From Treponema sp. UBA4873 (GTDB lineage: Bacteria > Spirochaetota > Spirochaetia > Treponematales > Treponemataceae), in assembly GCA_002399405.1 (NCBI GenBank), contig DHDP01000014.1, forward strand, positions 62,001 through 126,000: a DNA stretch of 64,000 nt, given 5' to 3'. The position numbers were made by a program, and so were the translations under genes. How positions within the stretch are numbered: the first letter of the stretch is position 1; each line of letters begins with the position of its first letter. Under the pieces are notes generated by a model. The model searched no databases. It was not told the DNA's origin and was given only the letters and a program-made list of their open reading frames with translations. Of the stretch, positions 1 through 8,191 are shown piece after piece.

Positions 1-964
1 CTGAAACAAACTCCCGCATCTTTTTCACTTCGTCGTTTTTTAAATCGATCGGATCCATATGGATTGTCACTGCGCAGTTAAAGCGCTTCGCAATGTCGAC
101 CTCGGCGTTATCTATCACGTCGTGAAGGGCGAAAATATCCATGTCGCCGGGAACTTCCGCGTGAAGCGAAATCATAACCCGTCCGGGACCGTAATCGTGC
201 ACGACAAGATCGTGGATTCCGTGAATCGGCTTATGCTTAAGCGTTTCAGCTTCTATTTCCTTAACAAATTCCGGGGACGGAGGCACGCCGAGCAGCGGAT
301 TTATCGTTTCCCTTGCGGCAGTCAGACCGCTTATGACGATAAACACCGCAACGACCATACCCGCAATGCCGTCGAGCGGCAGCGGCGTCTTAATAAAACG
401 TGCGGCGGTTATCGAAGCAAGAACGACGAAAGTGGAAATCGTGTCGCTGAGACTGTCGCGCGCAATCGCATCCATCGCCGCCGATTTGATTTTTTTCGAC
501 ACGCCGCGATTGTACACGTACATGTAAAATTTCGTAAGGATCGATACGACGAGCACGACGACCGAAAGCAGTCCCGTCTCCACCGGTTCCGGATGAACAA
601 CGGCTTCCGCCGAAGATTTGAGCAGCTCGACGCCCGCAAGAATAATAAGAAACGAAACAATCAGTCCCGAAACATACTCGAGTCGTCCGTGGCCGAACGG
701 ATGCTCTGCATCGGGTTTTTTAAAAGAAAGTTTAAAACCGAGAATCGTAATAACAGACGAGCCCGCGTCGGAAAGGTTGTTGAACGCATCAGCTGTGACA
801 GCGACGGACTTTGACACGATGCCTGCCAGCAGCTTGAAGAAAAACAGCAGAACGTTGAGAAAAATGCCGAATACGCCGCAGACAACGCCGTATTTCTCCC
901 TGACGGCAGGATTTTCCGTATCGTCCGGATTGCGGATGAATAATTTCACCAGAAGTCTGATCAT
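1..964 (-). CDS. Cation diffusion facilitator (CDF) transporter, 3' end cut by window
   Basis: Integral membrane metal-ion/proton antiporter of the CDF family, inner membrane. The protein starts MIRLLVKLFI at 964 and runs off the left edge after about 321 residues, so only the last part is missing. The predicted helices alternate as in CDF proteins and the cytoplasmic C-terminal domain is present (region with HGIHDLVVHDYGPG). Metal-site motifs are N62-x-x-x-D66 (in ADAFNNLSD) in TM2 and D-x-x-x-D (in ARDSLSD) in TM5. The N/D pairing resembles Mn2+-type CDFs more than the H-x-x-x-D of Zn2+ members; substrate is therefore an inference. Its -10 box lies 7 bases before the ATG with no Shine-Dalgarno (SD) sequence. 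Confidence 0.85.
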   Translation of the reverse strand, partial: MIRLLVKLFIRNPDDTENPAVREKYGVVCGVFGIFLNVLLFFFKLLAGIVSKSVAVTADAFNNLSDAGSSVITILGFKLSFKKPDAEHPFGHGRLEYVSGLIVSFLIILAGVELLKSSAEAVVHPEPVETGLLSVVVLVVSILTKFYMYVYNRGVSKKIKSAAMDAIARDSLSDTISTFVVLASITAARFIKTPLPLDGIAGMVVAVFIVISGLTAARETINPLLGVPPSPEFVKEIEAETLKHKPIHGIHDLVVHDYGPGRVMISLHAEVPGDMDIFALHDVIDNAEVDIAKRFNCAVTIHMDPIDLKNDEVKKMREFVS

Positions 965-971
965 GATTTAA

Positions 972-1000
972 AGCATATCACGTTTCCGTCGAAACGTTAA
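972..1000 (-). promoter_or_regulatory. Promoter of CDF gene, leaderless type
   Basis: Minus strand -35 TTAACG (1000-995), 17-base spacer, -10 TATGCT (977-972), then 7 bases to the ATG at 964. The predicted transcription start falls on or next to the ATG. Confidence 0.45.
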
Positions 1001-1005
1001 GGATG

Positions 1006-1036
1006 TGCGGATTAAATCTCAATGAATTAATCCGCA
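1006..1036. other. Perfect hairpin between AEC and CDF genes
   Basis: Ten-base arms TGCGGATTAA / TTAATCCGCA separated by 11 bases, between the AEC stop (1048) and the CDF -35 box. There is no U-run on the minus strand, so it is either a weak terminator for the AEC transcript or an operator for the CDF promoter. Confidence 0.4.
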
Positions 1037-1047
1037 GTCCTTTGTTG

Positions 1048-1995
1048 TTATTTTATAAACAGTTCCGCAAGCTTAACAAACAGCGGCACGGTGACAATGC
1101 ACAAAACGGACGTCGCGGATACAGTGAGGCTCGTATATGCGGCGTTTCTTTTAAACACGCACGCAAACGTCGAGGAGCTCATGCCCGTCGGACAGAGGCT
1201 CGCAATGTATACGACAAAAAGTATTTCCCGTAAATCGGTCACACCGGGAAACAGGCGGTACACTGCATACAAAAACGCCAGAACCACAAACGACGAAACG
1301 ACGAGCCGGACAACCGACGCCTTAATAACGCGCCCCGTATACGAAACGCCTCCTGCTGATTTGCGGAAGCCTGCAAACAGCATGCCGAGCAGAATCATGG
1401 ACAGTGCCGTGTTCAGGTCGGCTATGAGCGACAGCGGTTTCGCAACAATCCCCGGAAGCGTGAAAGGAAGGCAGAACAGGACGAGACCGGCGGCGACCGC
1501 AATCACGTTCGGATTCGTCACCACTTTTTTCCAGTTGACGCGGCCCGACATCAGGTATTCGCCGTATATCCACAGATACACGTTGAACACCACAATATAC
1601 CCCATAAGGTAGAACACGCCGGAAGGACCGAATACCCCGTTGATGAGCGGAATACCGATAAATCCGCAGTTCGTGAACACAATGCCGATGCGGTCGAGTC
1701 CGTCGAGCATCCGCCCGGCCTCGTTTTTCGAATGTACGGCGAGAGTTGCGACAAGCGTGAGCAGCAGATGCACGCCGATGCAGATGAAAATGATGAACGC
1801 AAGCCGCCGCATTTTATCCGAATCATACGGTATGTTGAACGCATTTACGATAAGGCACGGATTTACAAAAAAAAGCAGAACCTTACTCAGGAACTGGGAC
1901 TCTGTTTCACCGAATTTGTTTCTGCGCGAAAAAACGAACGACAGCGCAGCTATAAGCATCATGATGACAAGCTGCTTCAATACAAGAAAATGCAT
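1048..1995 (-). CDS. AEC-family (auxin efflux carrier / malate permease) transporter
   Basis: A 315-residue, almost wholly hydrophobic protein with about ten predicted membrane segments in two halves, the usual size for AEC permeases. Recognisable features are the N-terminal MxLIAALSFVFSRR stretch, the FxxPCLI segment near residue 45, the NxGFIGIPL motif near residue 112 and the C-terminal YIASLCPTGMSSSTFA segment. Family members export or exchange organic acids such as malate in the inner membrane; the substrate here is unknown. It is monocistronic, ending 84 bases before the CDF gene and starting 40 bases after the PfpI stop. A TATAAT box lies 7 bases before the ATG. Confidence 0.85.
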   Translation of the reverse strand: MHFLVLKQLVIMMLIAALSFVFSRRNKFGETESQFLSKVLLFFVNPCLIVNAFNIPYDSDKMRRLAFIIFICIGVHLLLTLVATLAVHSKNEAGRMLDGLDRIGIVFTNCGFIGIPLINGVFGPSGVFYLMGYIVVFNVYLWIYGEYLMSGRVNWKKVVTNPNVIAVAAGLVLFCLPFTLPGIVAKPLSLIADLNTALSMILLGMLFAGFRKSAGGVSYTGRVIKASVVRLVVSSFVVLAFLYAVYRLFPGVTDLREILFVVYIASLCPTGMSSSTFACVFKRNAAYTSLTVSATSVLCIVTVPLFVKLAELFIK

Positions 1996-2002
1996 GGCAC
2001 TG

Positions 2003-2032
2003 ATTATATCAGTAATGCGGACTGATTGTCAG
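2003..2032 (-). promoter_or_regulatory. Promoter of AEC transporter, leaderless type
   Basis: Minus strand -35 CTGACA (2032-2027), 18-base spacer, consensus -10 TATAAT (2008-2003), 7 bases to ATG at 1995. It lies in the 39-base gap after the PfpI stop. Confidence 0.55.
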
Positions 2033-2034
2033 CA

Positions 2035-2658
2035 CTACCGCTGTATGCTGCCGTCGTGTATACGTGCGGCCAGTTTTTCGCCGAAAAGGATGCGCACAAG
2101 CTCCATTGAAAACTGTTCCGCACATCCGGGACCGCGGCCGGTGACGATAGTTCCGTCGGTAATAAACGGAACGTTGCGGACAAGCGTGCTCCCCTTCATA
2201 CATTTCATCATATTGTCGGGATTGCCGCAGTAGTCGCTCAATCCGTCTTCCATGCCGGGATAGCACGTGTATTTATGCCCTGCGAGGATACCTGTTTTTG
2301 CGAGGACGACCGGGGGAGCGGCGCAGATTGCAGCTATAAGCTTCCCTGCGTCAAAGCATTTTACAATAAACCTGAGCACGCGTTCATCCGCCCCGATATT
2401 CGCCGCTCCGGGCATTCCGCCCGGTAAGAATATACAGTCGGGGAGTTCGTCGTAAAACTTACGCAGATATTCTTCAAGCCCGCAGTCGGCACGGACAGTA
2501 ATACCGTGCGCACCGGTCGGCATGTCAGGCGCCTTCATCGTTACGACAGGCACCGCAACCATTGTGACATCGGCCTCTGCCCGGCGCAGATAATCGACTA
2601 CCGTGAGAGCCTCGATTTCTTCAAATCCGTCAGCAAGGAAAACAGCAGCTTTTACCAT
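2035..2658 (-). CDS. DJ-1/PfpI family protein
   Basis: A 207-residue cytosolic protein of the DJ-1/ThiJ/PfpI superfamily, full length. Near-invariant residues are visible: E14 in LADGFEEIEA and the nucleophile-elbow cysteine C112 in AAICAAPPVVL. A GG-x-P-G-A loop is at 80-85. Relatives act as glyoxalases, deglycase-like enzymes or oxidative-stress chaperones; the sequence does not decide which. The gene stands alone, divergent from the response regulator at 2745, with an 86-base shared promoter region. Confidence 0.88.
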   Translation of the reverse strand: MVKAAVFLADGFEEIEALTVVDYLRRAEADVTMVAVPVVTMKAPDMPTGAHGITVRADCGLEEYLRKFYDELPDCIFLPGGMPGAANIGADERVLRFIVKCFDAGKLIAAICAAPPVVLAKTGILAGHKYTCYPGMEDGLSDYCGNPDNMMKCMKGSTLVRNVPFITDGTIVTGRGPGCAEQFSMELVRILFGEKLAARIHDGSIQR

Positions 2659-2664
2659 GCTTAT

Positions 2665-2670
2665 ATAATA
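2665..2670 (-). promoter_or_regulatory. -10 box of DJ-1/PfpI gene, leaderless type
   Basis: TATTAT on the minus strand, exactly 6 bases before the ATG at 2658. The -35 region is only T-rich. No SD sequence is visible. Confidence 0.4.
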
Positions 2671-2707
2671 CAGCTATTATCGAAAAACAAAAAGCGGAAT
2701 TTGAGAC

Positions 2708-2736
2708 TTGTCAGTTTCATCCATTATGGATAAAAT
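2708..2736 (+). promoter_or_regulatory. Promoter of the phosphorelay operon, near-leaderless
   Basis: -35 TTGTCA (2708-2713), 17-base spacer, -10 TAAAAT (2731-2736), 8 bases to the ATG at 2745. No SD sequence precedes the ATG. Confidence 0.5.
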
Positions 2737-2744
2737 AGAATAAT

Positions 2745-3989
2745 ATGAAAAATGTTATGATCATCGACGCATCACCACTTTTCCGCGAGTTTCTGAGAGA
2801 CAAACTTTCGACCGAAAAAGTGTCTGTTTCGGTTGCGCAGGGCAAACGTGATGCGTTTACAAAGATGATTTCGACTCTTCCCGATCTTGTCATCCTTGAT
2901 GTACAGGACAGTTTTGAAGACCTTCTTGAATTTCTTGAAAAAAAATACAACGATCCGAACGCTTCCAGAATACCGATTATTGCGGCAGGCCCCCTCGTCG
3001 AACGGTCGAATATTTCCGTTCTTGCGCAGTTCGGCGTCATCAAATACTTCACGAAGCCCATAAAATTCGACGTTCTTTTCGAATCAATCGGACACATCCT
3101 CAAGCTTTCTTTTTCGATGGACGTTACGCCGTGCGTGCTCGACATACATCGCAACGGAAATATTATTTTCATAGAAGTTGCGCAGGGATTGAACCGCGAA
3201 AAACTGGCGCTGCTTAAATACAAACTCGCCGAAATGATAGAAAACGAAAAGATGGAGACACCGAAAGTAATCCTCATGATGACGAATCTTGATCTTACGT
3301 TCGTCGACGGTTCCAATCTTGAACAGCTGCTCGACAACACTCTTGCAAACCCGAAAATTCAAAGCAAGAACGTGAAAGTGCTGTCGTTCAGTTCGTTCGC
3401 GCGCGAGCTTATAAACGGGCACCCCCGGTACAGCGGGATCGAAGTGGCGACGAACCTTTCCCGCGTGCTTAATTCCCTCGTCGACAGCAGCTCGTTCTCA
3501 TGCGTGTCCGATCTTATTACCGACAAAATTCTTACATCAGAGGAAGAACGGACACCGGGGTCGATAGAGACACGTTTTTATTCCGATACCGGAGTTATTG
3601 AGGACGACGACGCGCTCGGCAACGTTCTCCGCATAGCGATCGTCGACGACGACTTGGTCATTCTTAAACTTCTTGAAAACTCATTCAAGTCGGTCGGCGC
3701 CGCATGCGATCTGTACAACAACGGTACGGAATTCGTTACCGGCGTCAACAAACACAAGTACGACCTTATAATTCTCGACATATTCATGCCGGGCATTTCC
3801 GGCTTCGACATTCTCAAACGGCTGCAGGAATCGGACAGCGGCGTTCCGATTATTATTTACTCGCAGGCAACGCAGAAAGACGCTGTTGTTCAGGCGCTGA
3901 GTCTCGGTGCGAAGCGGTATCTGGTAAAACCGCAGAAACCGGAAGTAATCATTCAGAAATCGATAGAACTTCTTCATGGGAAACTCTAG
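2745..3989 (+). CDS. Response regulator with two REC domains and a central STAS-like domain
   Basis: A 414-residue soluble signalling protein. The N-terminal receiver (about 1-115) has D8 and phospho-acceptor D52 (LVILDVQD) and the switch lysine in YFTKPI. A central region (about 125-250) has alternating beta/alpha character recalling a STAS or related fold, but I recognise no motif. The C-terminal receiver (about 290-410) is canonical: IVDDD, LIILDIFMPG, YS-Q-A, YLVKP. No DNA-binding or enzymatic output domain is present, so it probably relays or sinks phosphate or binds a partner. The gene overlaps the hybrid kinase by 14 bases, so the pair is translated together. Confidence 0.8.
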   Translation: MKNVMIIDASPLFREFLRDKLSTEKVSVSVAQGKRDAFTKMISTLPDLVILDVQDSFEDLLEFLEKKYNDPNASRIPIIAAGPLVERSNISVLAQFGVIKYFTKPIKFDVLFESIGHILKLSFSMDVTPCVLDIHRNGNIIFIEVAQGLNREKLALLKYKLAEMIENEKMETPKVILMMTNLDLTFVDGSNLEQLLDNTLANPKIQSKNVKVLSFSSFARELINGHPRYSGIEVATNLSRVLNSLVDSSSFSCVSDLITDKILTSEEERTPGSIETRFYSDTGVIEDDDALGNVLRIAIVDDDLVILKLLENSFKSVGAACDLYNNGTEFVTGVNKHKYDLIILDIFMPGISGFDILKRLQESDSGVPIIIYSQATQKDAVVQALSLGAKRYLVKPQKPEVIIQKSIELLHGKL

Positions 3990-5982
3990 CATTGATTCGG
4001 ACCAGAAACTTACCTTTCTCGCAAATACAGTTCACGAGATACGTACACCCGTTCAGACAATCACGGGAACTCTTGAACTTCTTTCGGACACAAAGCTTAA
4101 CAACGAGCAGCAGGAATACGTACGTCAGATCCAGTTCAGCACGAACGTTCTGCTGGCGCTCGTAAACGACATTCTCGATTTTACGAAAATCAAATCGCAG
4201 GAGTTCACACTCGAATCGATACCGTACGACGTCGCGACGGTGACGGAACGCGTCGTTGATTTTGTGAGCGTCGAGGCGTTCAGCAAAGGACTCGAGCTCG
4301 TTACCGACGTCGATTATACGCTGCCGCAGCTTGTCATGGGAGACCCCACACGAGTCCAGCAGATTCTGCTTAATATTATTAAAAATGCGGTTAAGTTCAC
4401 CAAGACGGGATACGTTCATCTGGAGCTTTCGAGAGCAGACGACGACACGATGCTGTTTGAAATAACCGATACCGGAATAGGCATCCCCGAAGACAAGCGG
4501 AAAATGCTTTTTACCGATTTTTATCAGGCCGACGCGTCTATAAGCCGCAGGTACGGAGGAACGGGTCTCGGACTTGCGATATGCAAAGGGCTCGTTACGG
4601 CGATGCACGGACAAATCGGAGTAAAGTCGAATCCCTGCGGCGGTTCAATCTTCTGGTTTACACTGCCCCTCGCCGCCTCACCTAATCCTCCCGCTGAAAA
4701 CAACATCGTCCATATTCCGCGCGACACACGCATTCTTGTCGTCGACGACAACATGCTTGCGATGAAAAGCATGGAACGGAAACTTGAATCGCTCGGCTTT
4801 ACCGACATTCAGCATGCTGATAATGCCGAAGACGGAAAACTCGTCATGAAATATGCGGCGAAGCTCGGCAGGCCGGTAAACATTGTATTCGTCGACATGG
4901 GAATGCCCAAGGTCGACGGCTGGCACTTCGCGTGGGAAATCAAGGAAGATCCGGAAATAAACGACTCTAAGCTGTATCTGCTTGTGCCCGAAGGACAGAT
5001 GGGTGCGGAAGCTAAGATGAAGCTCATAAATCTTTTCAACGGATATCTGTACAAGCCCGTCAAGCGTCAGTTTCTTCTGTCCCTGCTGCAGGAATCGTAC
5101 GACACGCCGCTCGACCTTGAGACAGTAGACTCAGGGAAAAACGACGAAAAACCGGCGGCGGAGAATCGGGATGAAGACGATTCTGAAGTCGCCCGAGGCC
5201 TCTGCATTCTTGTGGCCGAAGACCATCCGCTCAACAGAAAGCTGCTCGCTACGTTCCTCAAAGCGTACGGCGCCGCCGTATTTGAAGCGGAAGACGGACA
5301 GGAAGCCGTCGACTGTATTTCGAAAAATCCGGGAATAGACATCATCTTTATGGATATACAGATGCCCGTCATGAACGGGACCGACGCTGCAAAACAGATA
5401 CGGCTGCATAATTATTCGGGAATCATAATCGCCTGTACGGCGAACAACGACGAAAATGATTTCGAGCAGTACCGGAAAATAGGCATGAACGATATTCTGG
5501 TAAAACCGTTCAAGCGCACGGGCGTCAGGGCCGTTCTCGAAAAGTGGAAAACCGTCATTGAACTGCCGGGAGCGAAGGAAATTGCAATCCTCGACAGCCG
5601 TACCGCTTCCATAAACGACTCGTGGGATCAGAAGGATTTCGAAGACACCGTAAGCGGCAATACGGTGCTCGGCTGCCAGCTCATCGACGATTACCGGAGC
5701 CAGACAGCTGCGCTTGTTTATCACGCGGAGCAGGCGGTGAGGTGCCGGGACTTCGAGGAGCTCAGGCGCATCGGACATACGCTCAGAGGAAGTTCTGCGG
5801 CAATCTCCGCAAACGCGCTTGCAAAATACGGTGCGCTCATCAACGGGCAGGCCAGACAGTCCGACATTGAAAATATAAAGAAAAGTTTAACGGCATTCAA
5901 AGACGAATTCGTATTCTTTGAATTAAGTTCTGACAAATGGAAGAAAGAGAAAAATGAGCATGCAAAAGATTCTGAAAACTAA
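3976..5982 (+). CDS. Soluble hybrid histidine kinase with two REC domains and Hpt
   Basis: A 668-residue protein without membrane segments or any sensor domain: the phospho-acceptor H20 (TVHEIRTP) is almost at the N-terminus. Order: HisKA (about 10-80), HATPase_c (NIIKNAVKF N box, DTGIGIPED, GGTGLGLAI), REC1 (RILVVDDN, VFVDMGMPKVDG), REC2 (VAEDHPLN, IFMDIQMP, LVKPF), and a C-terminal Hpt domain with the histidine in RRIGHTLRGSS. This gives a complete internal His-Asp-His relay. The stimulus must be cytoplasmic or supplied by a partner protein. It overlaps the regulator before it by 14 bases and the PHP phosphatase after it by 29 bases, so all three probably form one operon from the promoter at 2708. 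Confidence 0.88.
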   Translation: MGNSSIDSDQKLTFLANTVHEIRTPVQTITGTLELLSDTKLNNEQQEYVRQIQFSTNVLLALVNDILDFTKIKSQEFTLESIPYDVATVTERVVDFVSVEAFSKGLELVTDVDYTLPQLVMGDPTRVQQILLNIIKNAVKFTKTGYVHLELSRADDDTMLFEITDTGIGIPEDKRKMLFTDFYQADASISRRYGGTGLGLAICKGLVTAMHGQIGVKSNPCGGSIFWFTLPLAASPNPPAENNIVHIPRDTRILVVDDNMLAMKSMERKLESLGFTDIQHADNAEDGKLVMKYAAKLGRPVNIVFVDMGMPKVDGWHFAWEIKEDPEINDSKLYLLVPEGQMGAEAKMKLINLFNGYLYKPVKRQFLLSLLQESYDTPLDLETVDSGKNDEKPAAENRDEDDSEVARGLCILVAEDHPLNRKLLATFLKAYGAAVFEAEDGQEAVDCISKNPGIDIIFMDIQMPVMNGTDAAKQIRLHNYSGIIIACTANNDENDFEQYRKIGMNDILVKPFKRTGVRAVLEKWKTVIELPGAKEIAILDSRTASINDSWDQKDFEDTVSGNTVLGCQLIDDYRSQTAALVYHAEQAVRCRDFEELRRIGHTLRGSSAAISANALAKYGALINGQARQSDIENIKKSLTAFKDEFVFFELSSDKWKKEKNEHAKDSEN

Positions 5983-6805
5983 TTATCACACGCACACGAC
6001 GTTCTGCGACGGCAGGGAAAGTGCGGAAGACATGGCAAAAGCCGCTTTTAACAAGGGCTTCGATATTCTCGGCTTTTCCGGACACAGCATGTATCCGTTC
6101 GCGTCTCTATGGCACATTGCGCCGCGCGACTTCGACAAGTACGTCGGCGTCGTCGGCAATCTCAAAGAGGAATACAGCGGACGCATGCAGATACTCTGCG
6201 GATTCGAAGCCGACTACGTTCCGGGGTTTACCGTGCCGCGAATGAGCGATTATGCGCAGTTCAGGCCCGATTATCTGATCGGCTCCGTTCATTATATTGC
6301 AAACGAAAACGGAAATTTCTGCGCCGACGACGCTGCGGAAAATCTGCAGAAAGGAATCAAAAAACTTTTCAACGGAAATACGAAAGAAGCGGTCTGTACA
6401 TACTTCGCACTTCAGAGAGAAATGCTGCAGAAAGGGGACTTTGCAATATGGGGACATCCCGACGTAATCCGCAGGCAGAACTGGAAGCTGCACCTCTTCG
6501 ACGAAAACGAAAGCTGGTACCGCAGCGAGCTCGTCGCAACCGCAAACTCCGCAAAGCATTCGGGCGTAATCGCGGAGATAAACACCGGCGCGATTGCACG
6601 CGGCACTATGGACGATGTCTATCCGTCCGCCGACTTTCTCGCCATACTTCACGACACGGGCGTTCCCGTCATGATAAACTCGGACGCACACCGCAGTCAG
6701 GATCTCGACTGTGCGTTCGACCGCGCAGCGGCGGCAGCAAAAAGAGCCGGCTACGTTGAAACGATGTTCATCGACGCCGGCTCAGTAAAGAGTCAGAAGA
6801 TTTAA
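5954..6805 (+). CDS. PHP-domain phosphatase (histidinol-phosphatase-like)
   Basis: A 283-residue metal-dependent phosphoesterase of the PHP/HisJ family. Metal ligands are visible: NYHTHTTFCDG near the N-terminus, the FSGH motif, GFEADYVP, GSVHYI, WGHPD and NSDAHR near the C-terminus. HisJ members hydrolyse L-histidinol phosphate, but no other histidine-synthesis gene is nearby. Co-transcription with a phosphorelay (29-base overlap with the kinase) leaves open another small phosphate ester as substrate. The start ATG follows the purine-rich GAAAGAG stretch. Confidence 0.8.
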   Translation: MSMQKILKTNYHTHTTFCDGRESAEDMAKAAFNKGFDILGFSGHSMYPFASLWHIAPRDFDKYVGVVGNLKEEYSGRMQILCGFEADYVPGFTVPRMSDYAQFRPDYLIGSVHYIANENGNFCADDAAENLQKGIKKLFNGNTKEAVCTYFALQREMLQKGDFAIWGHPDVIRRQNWKLHLFDENESWYRSELVATANSAKHSGVIAEINTGAIARGTMDDVYPSADFLAILHDTGVPVMINSDAHRSQDLDCAFDRAAAAAKRAGYVETMFIDAGSVKSQKI

Positions 6806-6812
6806 TTCGGAT

Positions 6813-7169
6813 TTACCGGTGCCGGCGTTCTTCCGCAGAGGCGCAGTCCACGCACATAAGCGCATACGGAAGCGCTTTGAGACGCTGAACGGGAATTTCT
6901 TTACCGCATTTTATACAGAGTCCGTATTTTCCCTGTTGAATGCGGTCGAGCGCATTGTCGATGAGCTGCAGCCGCGCCGCATCCTGGGAACCTAAAGAAT
7001 CAAGCAGAGTACGATCTATCGCGTCCGACGCAACGTCTATTACATCGCCGGCTTCCGCCGACTTTACGAGCTTTTTCATGTCATCACTTTGTCCCGCAAG
7101 AGACTCTAGAATCACCGTGCGCTGTGCAAGCAGATCTTTTTTTGTAGTTTCGATAAATTTCTTATCCAT
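6813..7169 (-). CDS. DksA/TraR-family zinc-finger protein
   Basis: A 118-residue protein with a predicted alpha-helical coiled-coil N-terminal part and a C-terminal four-cysteine zinc finger: C85, C88, C106, C109. D49 and D52 (in ASDAIDRT) occupy the place of the acidic coiled-coil tip that DksA inserts into the RNA polymerase secondary channel. It is shorter than E. coli DksA (151) and closer to the short DksA/TraR proteins of other phyla. Predicted role is transcription control with or without ppGpp. The start has a GGGAG SD. It is divergent from infA, with a 6-base inverted repeat (ACTTGT-GTTG-ACAAGT, 7191-7206) between them. Confidence 0.85.
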   Translation of the reverse strand: MDKKFIETTKKDLLAQRTVILESLAGQSDDMKKLVKSAEAGDVIDVASDAIDRTLLDSLGSQDAARLQLIDNALDRIQQGKYGLCIKCGKEIPVQRLKALPYALMCVDCASAEERRHR

Positions 7170-7196
7170 AAGTTGCTACTCCCGTTTTCACTTGTG

Positions 7197-7225
7197 TTGA
7201 CAAGTACATAAGTTTTATACATACT
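7197..7225 (+). promoter_or_regulatory. Promoter of infA with leader
   Basis: Consensus -35 TTGACA (7197-7202) and a modest -10 CATACT (7220-7225) with 17-base spacing; TATACA at 7216 is an alternative. The roughly 60-base leader contains the inverted repeat ACTAAT/ATTAGT and a strong GGAGG SD at 7284-7288. The -35 sits inside the ACTTGT/ACAAGT inverted repeat, a possible operator. Confidence 0.5.
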
Positions 7226-7292
7226 AATGTAAGAGCAAATTAGTAAAAAAACAACTTTTTTCGTATTTCGTTACGTTTTATTTGGAGGAATT

Positions 7293-7511
7293 GTGGCTAA
7301 AGAGGAAGCTATTGAAGTCGAAGGTGTTGTAAAAGAAGCTTTACCGAACACGACTTTCAAGATTGAACTGCAGAACGGACATCTCATTCTTGCAGCATTA
7401 TCAGGAAAAATGCGCAAACATTACATCAGGATCGTACCGGGCGACACCGTAAAGGTTGCCCTTTCTCCCTACGACCTGAACCGCGGAAGAATCATCTTCC
7501 GTCAGCGCTAA
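7293..7511 (+). CDS. infA: Translation initiation factor IF-1
   Basis: A 72-residue OB-fold protein of standard length. The IF-1 signature is clear: EGVVKEALPNTTFKIEL, the GHxILAxxSGKMRKHYIRI core, GDxVKVxLSPYDLxRGRI and a C-terminal FRQR. It binds the 30S A site during initiation. The start codon is GTG at 7293 with a GGAGG SD 4 bases away, which gives the classic MAKEE N-terminus. It stands alone between dksA and the J-domain gene instead of in the usual ribosomal protein cluster. Confidence 0.96.
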   Translation: MAKEEAIEVEGVVKEALPNTTFKIELQNGHLILAALSGKMRKHYIRIVPGDTVKVALSPYDLNRGRIIFRQR

Positions 7512-7520
7512 GCGTCAATT

Positions 7521-8108
7521 CTATTTATCTGGTTTTTGCTTATCTAACTTTATAAGTCCAATAACAGATTTTACGATTCCCACTATGCCGTTTATCATGA
7601 CGAAGAAACAGATAAACGATACAAGCGGGAGGAACGGCCCCAGGAAACTGCTGATAATACCGCCGAAAATCGTCTGCGCAATTTTTGAGTAGAGCTGTGA
7701 ATGCAGTTCTTCCCGTGTCCCGGAATTTTCTCCTGAAGACCATGTGTAGGTGTAACGCCTCTGCTGATAGTCGTTGTTCTGTGCGCCGCCGCTGAACCAC
7801 TGCCAGAATGCGTCGTCGCTGCCGTACGTACCGTCGCTGTTTCCGTATGAGTACTGCTCCTGATTCCGATTCTGACTGCTGCTGAACATGTTCTCCGAAG
7901 AACCGTAGCGGTCGTACTGCGCACGCTTCGTCTCGTCGCCGAGCACGCTGTATGCAGCGTTGATCGCCTTGAACTTCTCTTCCGCAGCTTTGTCGCCGGG
8001 GTTACGGTCCGGATGATATTTGAACGCGAGGTTGCGGTATGCTTTTTTTATCTCATCAGCTGTCGCTGTTTTCGACACACCGAGTGTCTCATAAAGGTCT
8101 TCTGACAT
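7521..8108 (-). CDS. J-domain protein with C-terminal membrane segment
   Basis: A 195-residue DnaJ-family co-chaperone. Residues 1-70 are a canonical J domain (YETLGVSKTATADEIKKAYR, HPDRNPGDK, FKAINAAYSVLGD, AQYDRYG). It is followed by a Q/N/S/Y-rich low-complexity region (about 72-130) and a hydrophobic C-terminal stretch (about 140-182, IISSFLGPFLPLVSFICFFVMINGIVGIV) that should anchor it in the membrane. There is no glycine/phenylalanine region or cysteine zinc domain, so it is not DnaJ proper; it probably recruits DnaK to a membrane client. Its promoter is of the leaderless type. Confidence 0.85.
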   Translation of the reverse strand: MSEDLYETLGVSKTATADEIKKAYRNLAFKYHPDRNPGDKAAEEKFKAINAAYSVLGDETKRAQYDRYGSSENMFSSSQNRNQEQYSYGNSDGTYGSDDAFWQWFSGGAQNNDYQQRRYTYTWSSGENSGTREELHSQLYSKIAQTIFGGIISSFLGPFLPLVSFICFFVMINGIVGIVKSVIGLIKLDKQKPDK

Positions 8109-8114
8109 AGTATT

Positions 8115-8142
8115 TATATAAAAAATAGCTGTTTATTGTAAA
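8115..8142 (-). promoter_or_regulatory. Promoter of J-domain gene, leaderless type
   Basis: Minus strand -35 TTTACA (8142-8137), 16-base spacer, -10 TATATA (8120-8115), 6 bases to ATG at 8108. No SD. Confidence 0.45.
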
Positions 8143-8191
8143 TGTTACAATAGTTTTTAAACTATTTTTTTGTTATTCAATTTATATCACT

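Noticed and set aside
8149..8177. AATAGTTT-TT-AAACTATT plus T-run as a terminator
   Set aside because: The T-run is on the plus strand, where no upstream gene is transcribed; on the minus strand it lies downstream of the epimerase gene without a T-run. It may only be AT-rich promoter sequence.
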